Of a DNA stretch of 64,000 nt, positions 44,215 to 52,800 are shown piece by piece. The notes under the pieces are model-generated. The model had not been told where the DNA came from. It worked only from the letters and a program-made list of their open reading frames with translations, and ran no database searches. The translations under genes were made by a program, and so were the position numbers. This stretch comes from Gaiellales bacterium (GTDB taxonomy: Bacteria; Actinomycetota; Thermoleophilia; Gaiellales; JAICJC01), in contig DASWRM010000007.1 in NCBI GenBank assembly GCA_036403155.1, positions 62,001 to 126,000 on the forward strand. Reading direction: 5' to 3'. Position 1 is the stretch's first letter. Each line of letters starts with the position of its first letter.

Positions 44215-44879
44215 ACCTGCGCGTGCTCGAGGACGGCGCCGCGGTGGCGTCGGCTGCCGCGGACGAGATCGCGGACGCGTCGGCCGGGGCGGGCGACCGG
44301 TTCGCGATAGCGCTATCCGGCGGGTCGACGCCCAGGGCCACGTTCGGGCTGCTCGCCGGCGAGGAATACCGCGACCGCATCGACTGGGCGGCGTGGCACG
44401 TCTTCTTCGGCGACGAGCGCCGGGTGCCGCTGGAGGACGAGCGGTCGAACTACCACAGCGCGCGCGAGGCGCTGCTGTCGCGGGTGCCGATCCCCGAGAG
44501 CCAGGTCCATCCGCTGACGGATCCCGATCAGTACGAGGGGCTGCTGCGCGCGTTCTTTGGCGAGGCGCCCGCCTTCGACGTGCTGATGCTCGGGATGGGG
44601 GACGACGGCCACACCGCCTCGCTCTTCCCCGGGTCGATCTCGCTGCTCGAGGACGAGCGGTGGGTGATCGCGCCGCCCGATGTCGTCCAGGGCATGCCGC
44701 GGCTCACGCTGACGATGCCGGCGCTGAACGCGGCCCGCCGGACGCTGTTCCTGGTCAGCGGCGCCGCGAAGGCGGACGCGTTCGGGCGGATCCGTGCCGG
44801 CGAGCAGCTGCCGGCCGGAATGGTGAAGGGCGCCGAGTGGCTGGTCGACCGGGCGGCCCTGGGGGAGGCCGGCTCGTAG
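44211..44879 (+). CDS. pgl: 6-phosphogluconolactonase
   Basis: The 222-residue protein has ALSGGSTPRATFGLLA near residue 32, HVFFGDERRVPLEDERSNYHSA, and LGMGDDGHTASLFPG, the conserved motifs of the DevB/Pgl family in the glucosamine-6-phosphate isomerase fold. It hydrolyses the lactone made by Zwf. As the last gene of the operon, it is followed by two strong hairpins at 44888-44959. Confidence 0.95.
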   Translation: MNLRVLEDGAAVASAAADEIADASAGAGDRFAIALSGGSTPRATFGLLAGEEYRDRIDWAAWHVFFGDERRVPLEDERSNYHSAREALLSRVPIPESQVHPLTDPDQYEGLLRAFFGEAPAFDVLMLGMGDDGHTASLFPGSISLLEDERWVIAPPDVVQGMPRLTLTMPALNAARRTLFLVSGAAKADAFGRIRAGEQLPAGMVKGAEWLVDRAALGEAGS

Positions 44880-44887
44880 GGGCTGGG

Positions 44888-44959
44888 TGCCGGCCGGTTA
44901 CGCGCCGGCATAGGACGGCCTACCCCTCGGGGGCTGGCCCGGCAGGCCCGCACCGGGCC
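44888..44959. terminator. Two GC hairpins between convergent pgl and phoU
   Basis: TGCCGGC (44888-44894) pairs perfectly with GCCGGCA (44904-44910), and GGCCCGG (44936-44942) pairs perfectly with CCGGGCC (44953-44959). Both stems are 7 bp, with 9- and 10-base loops. They fill the 96-base gap between two convergent stops, so they may act as a bidirectional terminator. No U tract is present. Confidence 0.55.
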
Positions 44960-44975
44960 CTCGCCGCGCCGCGGC

Positions 44976-45659
44976 CTACTCGCCAGGATGGTGCGATGCG
45001 TCCGTGAACTCGCGGAACTCGCCCGAGGCCAGGTACGCCACGCGCTCGCCGATGTCGACGGCGTTGTCTCCGATCCGCTCCATGCACCGCGAGATCAGGA
45101 TCGCGCGCAGGCCGGCCTCGCGCATCCGTTCGTCGCCGCCGAGCGCCATGATGCGACGGGCCAGCTCGCGGTTCTCGCCGTTGATCACGGCGTCCATGAT
45201 CACCAGCCGCTCCGCGCGCTCGATGTCGCGCTCGGCGAAGGCGGTCATCGCGTCGGCCGTCATCGCCTCCGCCTGCTCGCCCATCTTGCGGAACGACTCG
45301 AGCAGCTCCGATGCGATCACCAGTCCCAGCGTGAGCTTCGTCAGCTTTGCGATGTTCACGCACTGGTCGCCCATTCGCTCGAGGTGCAGGTTGATGTGGA
45401 GGATGGCGAGGATCAGCCGCAGGTCGGTTGCCAGCGGGGTCTGGAGCGCCAGCAGGCGCTCGACCTCGTCTTCGATCCGCAGGTACGACGCGTCGTTCTC
45501 GTCGTCCTCGGCGATCACGAGATCCGCCAGCTGCTCGTCGCCCGCGAGCAGTGCCTGCATCGCGCGGTCGAGCGCGCGCAGCACCAAACGGCCGTGGTGC
45601 TGGAGCTCCTGCTCGACCGCATCGAGCTGCTGCTGAAACGTCTGTCGTGTGCTGGCCAT
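44976..45659 (-). CDS. phoU: Phosphate uptake regulator PhoU
   Basis: The 227-residue protein consists of two PhoU repeats, each a three-helix bundle. The acidic metal-binding segment EDDENDASYLRIEDEVERLL and MERIGDNAVDIGERV are visible, and the HINLHLERMGDQCVNIAK segment marks the first repeat. PhoU links PstSCAB to the PhoR/PhoP two-component system and represses phosphate uptake genes when phosphate is high. It is divergent from pstS with a PHO-box-like array in the shared gap. The sensor and regulator genes are not in the window. Confidence 0.93.
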   Translation of the reverse strand: MASTRQTFQQQLDAVEQELQHHGRLVLRALDRAMQALLAGDEQLADLVIAEDDENDASYLRIEDEVERLLALQTPLATDLRLILAILHINLHLERMGDQCVNIAKLTKLTLGLVIASELLESFRKMGEQAEAMTADAMTAFAERDIERAERLVIMDAVINGENRELARRIMALGGDERMREAGLRAILISRCMERIGDNAVDIGERVAYLASGEFREFTDASHHPGE

Positions 45660-45708
45660 TGCGGAAGTCTGGCAGATTCGCTGCCCGTGCCGGGGCCTCC
45701 GCCCGGCG

Positions 45709-45741
45709 ATTCACCGGATCTTCACCATATGGCCACCATCC
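45709..45741 (+). promoter_or_regulatory. PHO-box-like direct repeats
   Basis: Three 11-base units occur in register: ATTCACCGGAT, CTTCACCATAT and GGCCACCATCC. A weaker CTGCACC follows at 45741-45747. The actinobacterial PhoP consensus is a direct repeat of GTTCACC plus four bases. The position, in the phoU-pstS gap 86 bases before the pstS ATG, fits activation of the pst operon by phosphate starvation. Confidence 0.65.
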
Positions 45742-45826
45742 TGCACCCCCAGTGCGGCAGGCCGTCGTCCATCCTGCAGCCAGAGGCAGGCCCGGACGGG
45801 TCATTCACTATGGAGGGGTGTTCGGA

Positions 45827-46879
45827 ATGCATAGAGCGAAATCATCTGCGCTGCTCGCTGCGGTGCTCGCGGTCGTGGCCATGGCGGCCGCGTGCGGCTC
45901 GTCGGGCAGCTCGGGCTCCGGCGGCGCGGGATCCAGCGACAAGGCCCTGAACGGAGCCGGCAGCACGCTCGTCGCACCGCTGGTCGCGCAGTGGGCGCCC
46001 GACTACAACAGCAAGGCCGGCGTCACCATCACCTACGGCCCGGTCGGGTCGGGCGGTGGGATCGACGCGATCACCAACCGCACGGTCGACTTCGGCGCGA
46101 GCGACGCTCCTCTGTCGCCCGATCAGGCGACAGCGTGCAAGGACTGCGTCCAGGTTCCGTGGGCGCTGTCCGCCACGGTCGCCACGTACAACGTGAAGGG
46201 CGTGCCGGACAAGCTGAAGCTGACAGGCGAGGTCCTGGCCGATATCTTCCTCGGCACCATCACGAGCTGGAACGACCCGAAGATCGCATCGCTCAACCCC
46301 GGCGTGAACCTGCCGGGCACGCACATCACCCCGATCTACCGCAGCGACGGCTCGGGCGACAGCTACGTGTTCACGAGCTACCTGACGGCCGTCAGCTCCG
46401 ACTGGAAGAGCAAGGTGGGAGCGTCGACGCAGCCGTCCTTCCCGGCCGGTCAGGGCGCCGAGAAGAACTCGGGCGTCGCCGCCGCCGTGCAGAGCACGGA
46501 CGGTGCGATCGGCTACGTCGCCGTGTCGTACATCGCCGCGGACTCGCTGGATGAGGCGCTGGTGCAGAACGCGGCCGGCAATTACTCCGAGCCGACCACG
46601 GATGCCATCAGCGCGGCTGCGGCCGCGGTGACGACGATCCAGCCGGACGGCTCGATACCGCTGGTCAACCCGCCCGCCTCGGCTGCGGACGCCTATCCGC
46701 TATCGACGTACTCGTACGCGATCGTGCCGAAGAGCTCGCCCAAGGCGGCCGCGCTGAAGAAGTTCTTCACGTATGCGATCACCGACGGGCAGAGCTTCGG
46801 GCCGGATCTCGGGTTCCCGAGCCTGCCGGAGGCGGTCGTCACCCATGACAAGCAGGTGGTCGCCTCGATCACCGGCTGA
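45827..46879 (+). CDS. pstS: Phosphate ABC transporter substrate-binding lipoprotein PstS
   Basis: The 350-residue protein has a lipoprotein signal with lipobox MAAAC (Cys23), a serine/glycine-rich linker, then LNGAGSTLVAPLVAQWAPDY, VGSGGGIDAI, DFGASDAPLS and YRSDGSGDSYVFTSYL, the phosphate-binding residues of PstS. It is anchored outside the membrane. The ATG lies 6 bases after a GGAGGGG-type ribosome binding site and CACTAT further upstream is a possible -10 element. Confidence 0.94.
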   Translation: MHRAKSSALLAAVLAVVAMAAACGSSGSSGSGGAGSSDKALNGAGSTLVAPLVAQWAPDYNSKAGVTITYGPVGSGGGIDAITNRTVDFGASDAPLSPDQATACKDCVQVPWALSATVATYNVKGVPDKLKLTGEVLADIFLGTITSWNDPKIASLNPGVNLPGTHITPIYRSDGSGDSYVFTSYLTAVSSDWKSKVGASTQPSFPAGQGAEKNSGVAAAVQSTDGAIGYVAVSYIAADSLDEALVQNAAGNYSEPTTDAISAAAAAVTTIQPDGSIPLVNPPASAADAYPLSTYSYAIVPKSSPKAAALKKFFTYAITDGQSFGPDLGFPSLPEAVVTHDKQVVASITG

Positions 46880-46937
46880 TCCCGAGCCTCCCGGCCGGCG
46901 CTCGAGTCCGGGCGCCGGCCGGCACCCCGACTGCACC

Positions 46938-47906
46938 ATGGCAACAGACGCTCCCCTCCACCCCATCCCGCTCGCCGGCAGCCGCCGGCGCCCGCGTCTC
47001 GGCGATCTGGCCCTGCGCGGCATCACCGGCCTCGCGGCCGTCGTGCTGGCAGCGCTCATGGTGCTGCTGGTCTACGAGGTCACGCGCGAGGCGTGGGCGA
47101 GCATCAGCGCGTTCCGCCTCGGCTTCGTCACGGCAACGGACTGGAACGCCGTTACCGACACGTTCGGCGCTCGCGACCTGATCCTGGGCACACTGGTCAC
47201 GAGTCTCGGAGCGCTGGTCATCGCCGTGCCGATGTCGATCGCCATCGGCGTCTTCCTCAGCGAGCTGGCACCGCGCGCCATCCGCACGCCGGTGACGATG
47301 CTGGTCGAGCTGCTGGCCGCCATCCCGAGCGTCGTGCTCGGGCTGTGGGGCATCCTGGTCATGGGGCCGTTCGTGGCGCAGCACCTGGAGCCGACACTGC
47401 TCCGCCACTTCGGCTGGGTGCCGTTCATCTCCGGCTATCCGTCGAACCAGGGGCTGCTGCCGGCCATCCTCGTGCTCACGATCATGGTCGTCCCGATCGT
47501 CGCCAGCATCAGCCGTGAGCTGTTCCTGAACGTCCCCAGCGACCTCAAACAGGGCTCGCTGGCGCTGGGGGCGACGCGCTGGGAGATGGTGCGCTCCGTC
47601 ATGATCCCGCAGGTCAGCGGCGGCCTCGTCGCGGCCGTCATGCTCGGCTTCGGCCGTGCGGTCGGAGAGGCCATCGCCGTCACCCAGGTGATCGGCGGCG
47701 CCAACAGGCTTCCCGGCTCGCTGTTCGGCCCGGCCGACACGATGGCCAGCCGCATCGCGGCCCAGTACGCCGGCAGTGCGACCACGCTCCAGCGCTCCTC
47801 ACTCGCGTACCTGGCCGTGCTCCTGCTGGCGATCAGCCTGCTCACGAACCTGAGCGCCCAGCTGATCGCGGCCAGGATCCAGCGCCGGATGCGGGGTGTG
47901 GCATGA
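46938..47906 (+). CDS. pstC: Phosphate ABC transporter permease PstC
   Basis: The 322-residue protein has six hydrophobic segments and the permease coupling loop LALGATRWEMVRSVMIPQVSGG near residue 200. IGVFLSELAPRAIRTPV and SVVLGLWGILV are PstC-like. It forms the membrane channel with PstA. The ATG at 46938 is chosen because it gives the usual cytoplasmic tail before the first membrane segment; the frame is open upstream within pstS. The stop overlaps pstA. Confidence 0.92.
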   Translation: MATDAPLHPIPLAGSRRRPRLGDLALRGITGLAAVVLAALMVLLVYEVTREAWASISAFRLGFVTATDWNAVTDTFGARDLILGTLVTSLGALVIAVPMSIAIGVFLSELAPRAIRTPVTMLVELLAAIPSVVLGLWGILVMGPFVAQHLEPTLLRHFGWVPFISGYPSNQGLLPAILVLTIMVVPIVASISRELFLNVPSDLKQGSLALGATRWEMVRSVMIPQVSGGLVAAVMLGFGRAVGEAIAVTQVIGGANRLPGSLFGPADTMASRIAAQYAGSATTLQRSSLAYLAVLLLAISLLTNLSAQLIAARIQRRMRGVA

Positions 47907-48796
47907 GCGCGGCGCCGCGGCCGCTCGCCACGGTGAACCGGCGCACGCTCCGGCGCCGGCGGTGGAGCCGCGTGATGGAGGGGCTGGCGACGGTCGCCGC
48001 CGTGATCGCGATCGCCGTCCTCGTGATCGTGATCGTCTCGGTCGCCCGCAAGGGGCTGCCGGCCCTGAACGCCGACCTGTTCACGCAGGTGACATCCACC
48101 TTCGGCATCCCCGGCGAGGGCGGCGGCATCAAGAACGCGATCATCGGCACGGCGCTGATGACGCTGATGGCGACCGCGACCTCCGTCCCCGTGGGAGTGC
48201 TGATCGCGATCTACAGCAGCGAGTTCGCACCGCCACGGGTGGCGCTCGCCCTGCGGATCACGCTGAACGTGCTGGCCGGCGTGCCGACCATCGTGATCGG
48301 CGTGTTCGTGTTCGGCCTGCTCGTCGTCGGCAACGGCTACAGCGCCTACGCCGCCGCGCTCGCGCTCGCGATCATCCAGCTGCCGGTCGTGGCGCGCTCG
48401 ACCGAGGAGGTGCTGCTGCTCGTCCCGACGGCGCTCCGGGAGGGCGGCATGGCGCTCGGCGCAAGCCGGGCGCGCACGGTCGTCACGGTGATCCTGCCGA
48501 CGGCCGTCGGCGGCATCGTCACCGCCACGATCGTCGCTGTAGCCCGTGCCGCCGGCGAGACCGCGCCGCTACTGTTCACCGCCGGGATCTTCGCGAACGC
48601 GGTGGTCACCGACCCGACGAAGTCGATGGCCTCGATTCCGCTCGTCATCTTCCAGGGATCGGAGTCGCCCAGCGCGCACGACCAGCAGGTGGCGTGGGCG
48701 GCGGCGCTCGTGCTCCTCGCCGGGGTGCTGATCGCCAGCAGCACCGGCCGGCTGCTCTCCCTGCGGAGCCGGCGCAGGATCGAGCAGACGCGATGA
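47903..48796 (+). CDS. pstA: Phosphate ABC transporter permease PstA
   Basis: The 297-residue protein has six hydrophobic segments and the coupling loop MALGASRARTVVTVILPTAVGG near residue 190; VARAAGETAPLLFTAG is the PstA signature that follows. It pairs with PstC. The ATG overlaps the pstC stop in ATGA. The gap to pstB is only 30 bases and contains no strong hairpin. Confidence 0.93.
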   Translation: MSAAPRPLATVNRRTLRRRRWSRVMEGLATVAAVIAIAVLVIVIVSVARKGLPALNADLFTQVTSTFGIPGEGGGIKNAIIGTALMTLMATATSVPVGVLIAIYSSEFAPPRVALALRITLNVLAGVPTIVIGVFVFGLLVVGNGYSAYAAALALAIIQLPVVARSTEEVLLLVPTALREGGMALGASRARTVVTVILPTAVGGIVTATIVAVARAAGETAPLLFTAGIFANAVVTDPTKSMASIPLVIFQGSESPSAHDQQVAWAAALVLLAGVLIASSTGRLLSLRSRRRIEQTR

Positions 48797-48826
48797 CCAT
48801 GTACGTCACGATGCACGGGGATCCCG

Positions 48827-49765
48827 ATGTCTGAGACCATCCGTCCCGAGGGGACCGCACACATGACCGACCAGCCCGAGGACACGACGTCGGTGGATCC
48901 GCCCGACCGGCCCGAGATCGCCGACGCGCGGCTCACCGCGCGCCTCGGGGCGGTGGCCGCCGGCCACGACGATGACCCCACCGCCGGCCATCCGACCGTG
49001 TTCGACCTCGAGGGCGTCGACGTCTCCTACAGCGGCAAGGTGGCGGTCCGCGACGTCACGATGGGAATTCACGAGAACCTCGTGACCGCGTTCATCGGCC
49101 CCTCCGGCTGCGGCAAGACCACGCTGCTGCGGACGCTCAACCGCCTCAACGATCTCATCCCGGGCGCCGTGGTCGAAGGCGCGGTGCACTACCGCGGGGA
49201 GGATCTGTACGGCCCGGCCGTGGACGCGGTCGAGGTGCGGCGGCGGATCGGCATGGTGTTCCAGCGCCCGAACCCCTTCCCCAAGTCGATCTACGACAAC
49301 GTCGCGTACGGCCTCCGGCTGCACGGCATGAAGGACGACCTGGACGGCCGCGTCGAACGGGCGCTGCGCCACGCCGCGCTCTGGGACGAGGTGAAGGACC
49401 GGCTGAAGGCGAGCGGGCTGTCGCTCTCCGGCGGCCAGCAGCAGCGCCTGTGCATCGCCCGCGCGCTCGCCATCGAGCCGGATGTGGTGCTGATGGACGA
49501 GCCGGCGTCGGCGCTCGATCCGATCTCGACACAGAGCATCGAGGATCTGGTCGAGCAGCTCAAGCGGGACTACTCGATCATCATCGTCACGCACAACATG
49601 CAGCAGGCCGCGCGCGTCGCCGACGTGACCGCGTTCTTCAGCGTCGACGTCGGCGAGGACGGGTCGCGAAGCGGTGTGCTGGTGGAGCAGGGGCCGACCT
49701 CGAAGCTCTTCATCCGCCCGTCCGACCCCCGCACCGAGGCGTACGTCACCGGCCGTTTCGGCTGA
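48827..49765 (+). CDS. pstB: Phosphate ABC transporter ATP-binding protein PstB with N-terminal extension
   Basis: The 312-residue ATPase has Walker [10 protein letters not shown] near residue 90, [24 protein letters not shown] (typical PstB Q-loop region), the signature [15 protein letters not shown], and Walker [13 protein letters not shown]. PstB is normally about 250-260 residues; here some 55 hydrophilic, acidic residues precede the core. ATG 48863 (residue 13) is an alternative start but still leaves a long extension. It energises phosphate import. Confidence 0.93.
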   Translation: MSETIRPEGTAHMTDQPEDTTSVDPPDRPEIADARLTARLGAVAAGHDDDPTAGHPTVFDLEGVDVSYSGKVAVRDVTMGIHENLVTAFIGPSGCGKTTLLRTLNRLNDLIPGAVVEGAVHYRGEDLYGPAVDAVEVRRRIGMVFQRPNPFPKSIYDNVAYGLRLHGMKDDLDGRVERALRHAALWDEVKDRLKASGLSLSGGQQQRLCIARALAIEPDVVLMDEPASALDPISTQSIEDLVEQLKRDYSIIIVTHNMQQAARVADVTAFFSVDVGEDGSRSGVLVEQGPTSKLFIRPSDPRTEAYVTGRFG

Positions 49766-49822
49766 TCCGCCGGCCAGGCGCGTGGAGAAGGCGACCTCCG
49801 CGCGCTGATACCATCACGATCC

Positions 49823-52800
49823 GTGAGCAGCGAGGCAGTTCCGCCCGTCGCGACATCGCCCGGCGATCCCGACGCTGAGCTGACCGCCGCGGTGCTCGCG
49901 GATCTGGACGGCGCGGACGATCGGCTCGCGGCCTTCGCACGCTCCTACGCCCGGCGGATGGGGATCGACCAGGTGCAGCGGCCGGCCCCGGCCGCGCTGG
50001 CCGGACAGATCCGCAGCCTGTTCGCCTTCGTCGACGGCCGCCGCGGCGAGGTGGCGGTGCGGGCGCTCAACCCCGTGCGTGAGAGCGACGGCTACGTCGC
50101 CGCCGGCACCGTGGTCGAGGCGAACCTCCCGGACTCGCCGTTCCTGATCGACAGCGTGGGCGAGGAGCTGCGCAGCCACGGGCTCGACGTCCGCCTGGTC
50201 GTCCACCCGGTGATGGGCATCGAGCGGGCGCCGGACGGCTCGATCGCGGCCGTCGGGCCCGCGCGCGGCGCACTGCACCGCGAGTCCGTGATGCACTTCG
50301 AGGTGTCGCGGCGCGTGCCCGAGACCGAGCTCGCATCGCTGGAGGAGGGCGTCGCCCGGGTGCTCGGCGACGTGCGGCTCGCGGTGCGGGACTTCCACGC
50401 GATGGTCGACCACGTCGACCGGATGGTGGAGATCGCCCACGAGGCGGTGTCGCGCTATCCGAAGGACGAGATGGCCGAGGCGATCGCCTTCCTGCACTGG
50501 CTGAAGGCCGACAACTTCGTCTTCCTGGGGTACCGCGAGTACGAGGTGGCCGGGACGGGTGCGGACGCCGTCGTGCGCGTCGTGCCGGAGTCCGGGCTCG
50601 GCGTCCTGTCCGACGAGTCGAGCTCCACCTTCGCGAAGCCCGTCGCCGTCGGGACGCTCAAGCAGACGCTGCAGGACCGGATCGTCGGCGGTCCGCTGGT
50701 GGTGGTCTCGAAGACCAACCGCCAGGCCACGGTGCACCGCCGCGTCAAGATGGACTACGTCGGCGTCAAGCGTGTCGATCAGGCGGGCAACGTGGTCGGG
50801 GAGCTGCGCATGATCGGGCTCTTCACCAGCAAGGCGCTCATGGAGCCGGCGCGCGACGTGCCGCTGATCCGGCGCAAGCTCGACCACATCATGGAATCGG
50901 AGGACCTGTTCCCGGGGTCGCACGACTACAAGGCGGTCGTGACCATCTTCGACAGCTTCCCGAAGGACGAGCTGTTCGCGTCGACCGCCGAGGACGTGCG
51001 GCGCACGGTGATGGCGCTGCTGACCCTCCAGGAGAAGCGTCAGGTGCAGCTGTTCGTCCGCCCCGACCTGAACGGCCGCTTCGTCTCGGCGACCGTGGCA
51101 CTGCCGCGCGACCACGTGTCGACCGAGCTGCGGCTCCGGCTCCAGAACCTGCTCGAGGAACGGTTCAACGGCGAGTCCGTCGACTACCACATGTCGCTCG
51201 GTGAGACCGATCCCGCGCGGTTCCACTTCATCGTGCACGTCCCGGAGGGCGAGATTCCCGAGGTGTCGTACGCGCAGCTCGAGCACGAGGTGCTCGATGC
51301 CGCGCGCACGTGGGACGACGCGCTCTCCGACGCGCTGGTGGAGCGGTACGGCGAGGTGCAGGGCCACGCGCTGGCGCGCCGCTATGCCGGGCTGTTCCCG
51401 GAGTACTACAAGAGCGCCACGCCGATGTTCATGGTGGAGTTCGATGTCGACCAGTTCGAGCGCCTGGGGCCCGAGCGGCCATACACGGTGGCGCTGCAGA
51501 ACGAGGACGCAACGGCCGAGCCGCTGACGCGGCTGAAGCTCTACAAGACCGGGGGAAAGGCGCCGCTCTCGGACCTGCTGCCGGTGCTCGAGGCGCTCGG
51601 CCTGACGGTGGTCGAGGAGGTGCCGACCCGCCTGCAGGAGCACGAGGGCAGCGGCCGCTACCTCCACGACTTCGGCGTGCTGGACGCGAGCGGCTGGCCG
51701 CTCGACCTCGACAGCGTCGGGGGGCTGGTGGCGGACACCGTCCGGGCCGTCTGGGACGGCCGCGCGGAGTCCGACTCGCTGAACCGGCTGGTGCCCGCGG
51801 CACGCCTGAGCTGGCGGCAGGTCGCGATCCTGCGCGCCTACCGCCAGTACCGGCAGGTGCTCGGCGGCGGGTTCACGAAGCGCTACATCAACGACGCATT
51901 CGTCCGGAACTCGGGGCTCGCGCGCAAGCTGGTGGAGCTGTTCGAGCTGCGGCTCGACCCGGCGCGCGAGGGCGAGGGTGACTCGGCGGCGCTCGAGGAG
52001 CAGATCCTCCGCGGTCTCGACGAGATCGCGAGCCTCGACGACGACCGCATCCTGCGCAGCTTCTTCGGCATGATCCTGGCCACCGTCCGCACCAATGCGT
52101 TCAAGGACGGCGGTGCCCTGCCGTATCTGTCCTTCAAGCTGCGCTGCGCGGACGTGCCGGGCATGCCCAAGCCGGTCCCGCGCTGGGAGATCTTCGTGTA
52201 CTCGACGGCGATGGAGGGCGTGCACCTGCGCGGTGGCTTCGTGGCCCGCGGCGGCATCCGCTGGTCGGACCGGCTGGAGGACTACCGCACCGAGATCCTT
52301 GGGCTGATGAAGGCGCAGATGGTCAAGAACGCGGTGATCGTGCCCACCGGCGCGAAGGGCGGGTTCGTGCTGAAGCAGCCGCCGTCCGAGCGGGACGCCC
52401 TCCGCGAGGAGGAGCGCCGGCAGTACATCGTCCTGATGCGCGGCATGCTCGACCTCACCGACAACATCGCCGGCGGTGAGGTGCGCCGGCCCCTGGGGGT
52501 GCGGGTGCTCGACACGGACTCCGACGCCTACCTGGTGGTCGCGGCGGACAAGGGCACCGCTCACCTCTCGGACACCGCCAACGAGGTCAGCGCCGAGTAC
52601 GGGTTCTGGCTGGGCGACGCGTACGCCTCGGGCGGATCGGCCGGCTACGACCACAAGGCGCTGGGCATCACGGCGAAGGGCGCGTGGGAGAGCGTGAAGC
52701 GGCACTTCGGCGAGCTCGGCCACGACGTCATGACGGAGCCGTTCACCGTCATCGGCATCGGCGACATGTCGGGGGACGTCTTCGGAAACGGCATGCTGCT

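Noticed and set aside
48797-48826. Terminator or extra promoter between pstA and pstB
   Set aside because: The 30 bases have no hairpin and no good promoter; the genes are simply in one operon.
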